Below, one piece after another: positions 58,700 to 58,965 of a stretch of DNA of 58,965 nt (its first letter is position 1; each line of letters begins with the position of its first letter). Made by a program: the position numbers and the translations under genes. The notes below the pieces were generated by a model. The model worked only from the letters and a program-made list of their open reading frames with translations, ran no database searches and was not told the origin of the DNA. The stretch comes from Oceanospirillaceae bacterium (GTDB taxonomy: Bacteria > Pseudomonadota > Gammaproteobacteria > Pseudomonadales > Balneatricaceae), in NCBI GenBank assembly GCA_024640955.1, contig JAHEDZ010000005.1, forward strand, positions 40,506 through 99,470. The letters are read 5' to 3'.

Positions 58700-58965
58700 T
58701 TAGTTAGACGAAGTCTCTTCCTGCTGTTTGCGCTTCAGGCGTGGGTCGTTTGCAGCGCGACGGCGACGACGTGGTGCAGGTGCTTCCTGCTCAGCCGTCT
58801 CACTGTTTTCTGCTGTTGCCTCGGACCCCTCAGTAGCTGCTTCAGTTGCCTCATCTGCTTCTGCTTCGGTAGCAGCAGTTTCAGCAGTTTCAGCTTCTAC
58901 TGAAGGCTCTTTGTTAGCTGAAGGCTCTTCATCCGCTGAAGGCTCTTTATCCGCTGAAGGCTCTT
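58700..58965 (-). CDS. rne: Probable RNase E, C-terminal end (start outside window)
   Basis: The minus-strand frame ending in TAA at 58700-58702 has no stop up to the window edge (88 codons). It is a disordered tail: acidic Ala/Glu/Thr-rich, then a basic patch APRRRRRAANDPRLKRKQQ and QEETSSN at the end. An Arg-rich patch with NDPR near the C-terminus is familiar from Pseudomonas-type RNase E, and rne lies next to murB in Pseudomonas. The catalytic part is outside the window, so the name rests on the tail and on gene order. Confidence 0.7.
   Translation of the reverse strand, partial: EPSADKEPSADEEPSANKEPSVEAETAETAATEAEADEATEAATEGSEATAENSETAEQEAPAPRRRRRAANDPRLKRKQQEETSSN
58901..58965 (-). repeat. 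18-base coding tandem repeat in the rne tail
   Basis: TGAAGGCTCTT recurs at 58901, 58919, 58937 and 58955, exactly 18 bases apart, and the array may run on past the window. Translated on the minus strand it gives EPSADK, EPSADE, EPSANK and EPSVEA, a hexapeptide repeat in the disordered tail. Confidence 0.85.

Overview
The window reads as a chromosomal segment of a free-living, probably marine gammaproteobacterium of the Oceanospirillales/Pseudomonadales type. The grounds are gene content and order: a complete Na+-translocating NADH:quinone reductase operon (nqrABCDEF-apbE-nqrM), FabV as enoyl-ACP reductase, soluble transhydrogenase SthA, and a block running nqr - sthA - PilZ - lol - DUF2062 - comEC - exbBD - lpxK - ycaR - kdsB - ptp - murB - rne that I recall in the same order from Pseudomonas. 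A second block (gloB - yafS - rnhA - dnaQ) matches the order known from Escherichia. No tRNA, rRNA, CRISPR array, insertion sequence or phage gene could be seen. Most of the DNA is core genome.

Layout. 1-2.4 kb: peroxide defence (ahpC, ahpF running off the left edge). 2.4-8 kb: a yejABEF-type peptide ABC importer, read leftward. 8-10.7 kb: small membrane protein, lytic transglycosylase MltD, glyoxalase II. 10.8-12.7 kb: yafS-rnhA-dnaQ, rightward. 12.8-15.8 kb: a leftward operon arsC-like / wrbA / DUF2069 / a cysteine desulfurase fused to a SufE-like domain. 15.8-23 kb: YihY, acylphosphatase, proS, a TudS/DUF523 protein, a MaoC hydratase, fabV, hemH and a 61-residue unknown. 23-29 kb: an acetyltransferase-like gene, then a visibly AT-richer stretch with a 1201-residue hybrid histidine kinase, a single-domain response regulator, and about 500 bases of apparently decayed DNA. 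29-38.5 kb: HIT protein, aspS, VOC protein, ruvCAB, ybgC-tolQRAB. 38.5-47.3 kb: nqr operon and sthA. 47.4-49 kb: a YebC/YeeN-type regulator, a small membrane protein and a PilZ gene interrupted by an in-frame stop. 49-58.6 kb: lipoprotein export (one LolC/E-type permease plus LolD), DUF2062, ComEC, ExbBD, and lipid A/KDO/peptidoglycan enzymes up to murB. 58.7 kb to the end: the disordered C-terminus of a probable RNase E.

Functionally the window is dominated by the cell envelope (Tol, Lol, LpxK, KdsB, MurB, MltD), energy metabolism (Na+-NQR with its ApbE and NqrM maturation factors, SthA), and DNA/RNA maintenance (RuvABC, DnaQ, RNase HI, RNase E, ComEC).

I do not see a clearly new multi-gene system. 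The points most worth a second look are: the SufS-SufE fusion; the hybrid kinase/receiver pair with decayed DNA on its upstream side; the in-frame TAA that splits the PilZ gene; the end of the tol cluster at tolB without pal/cpoB, with a strong hairpin at that junction; the single LolF-like permease; and two small tandem repeats (an octamer at 51.06 kb and an 18-base coding repeat in rne).
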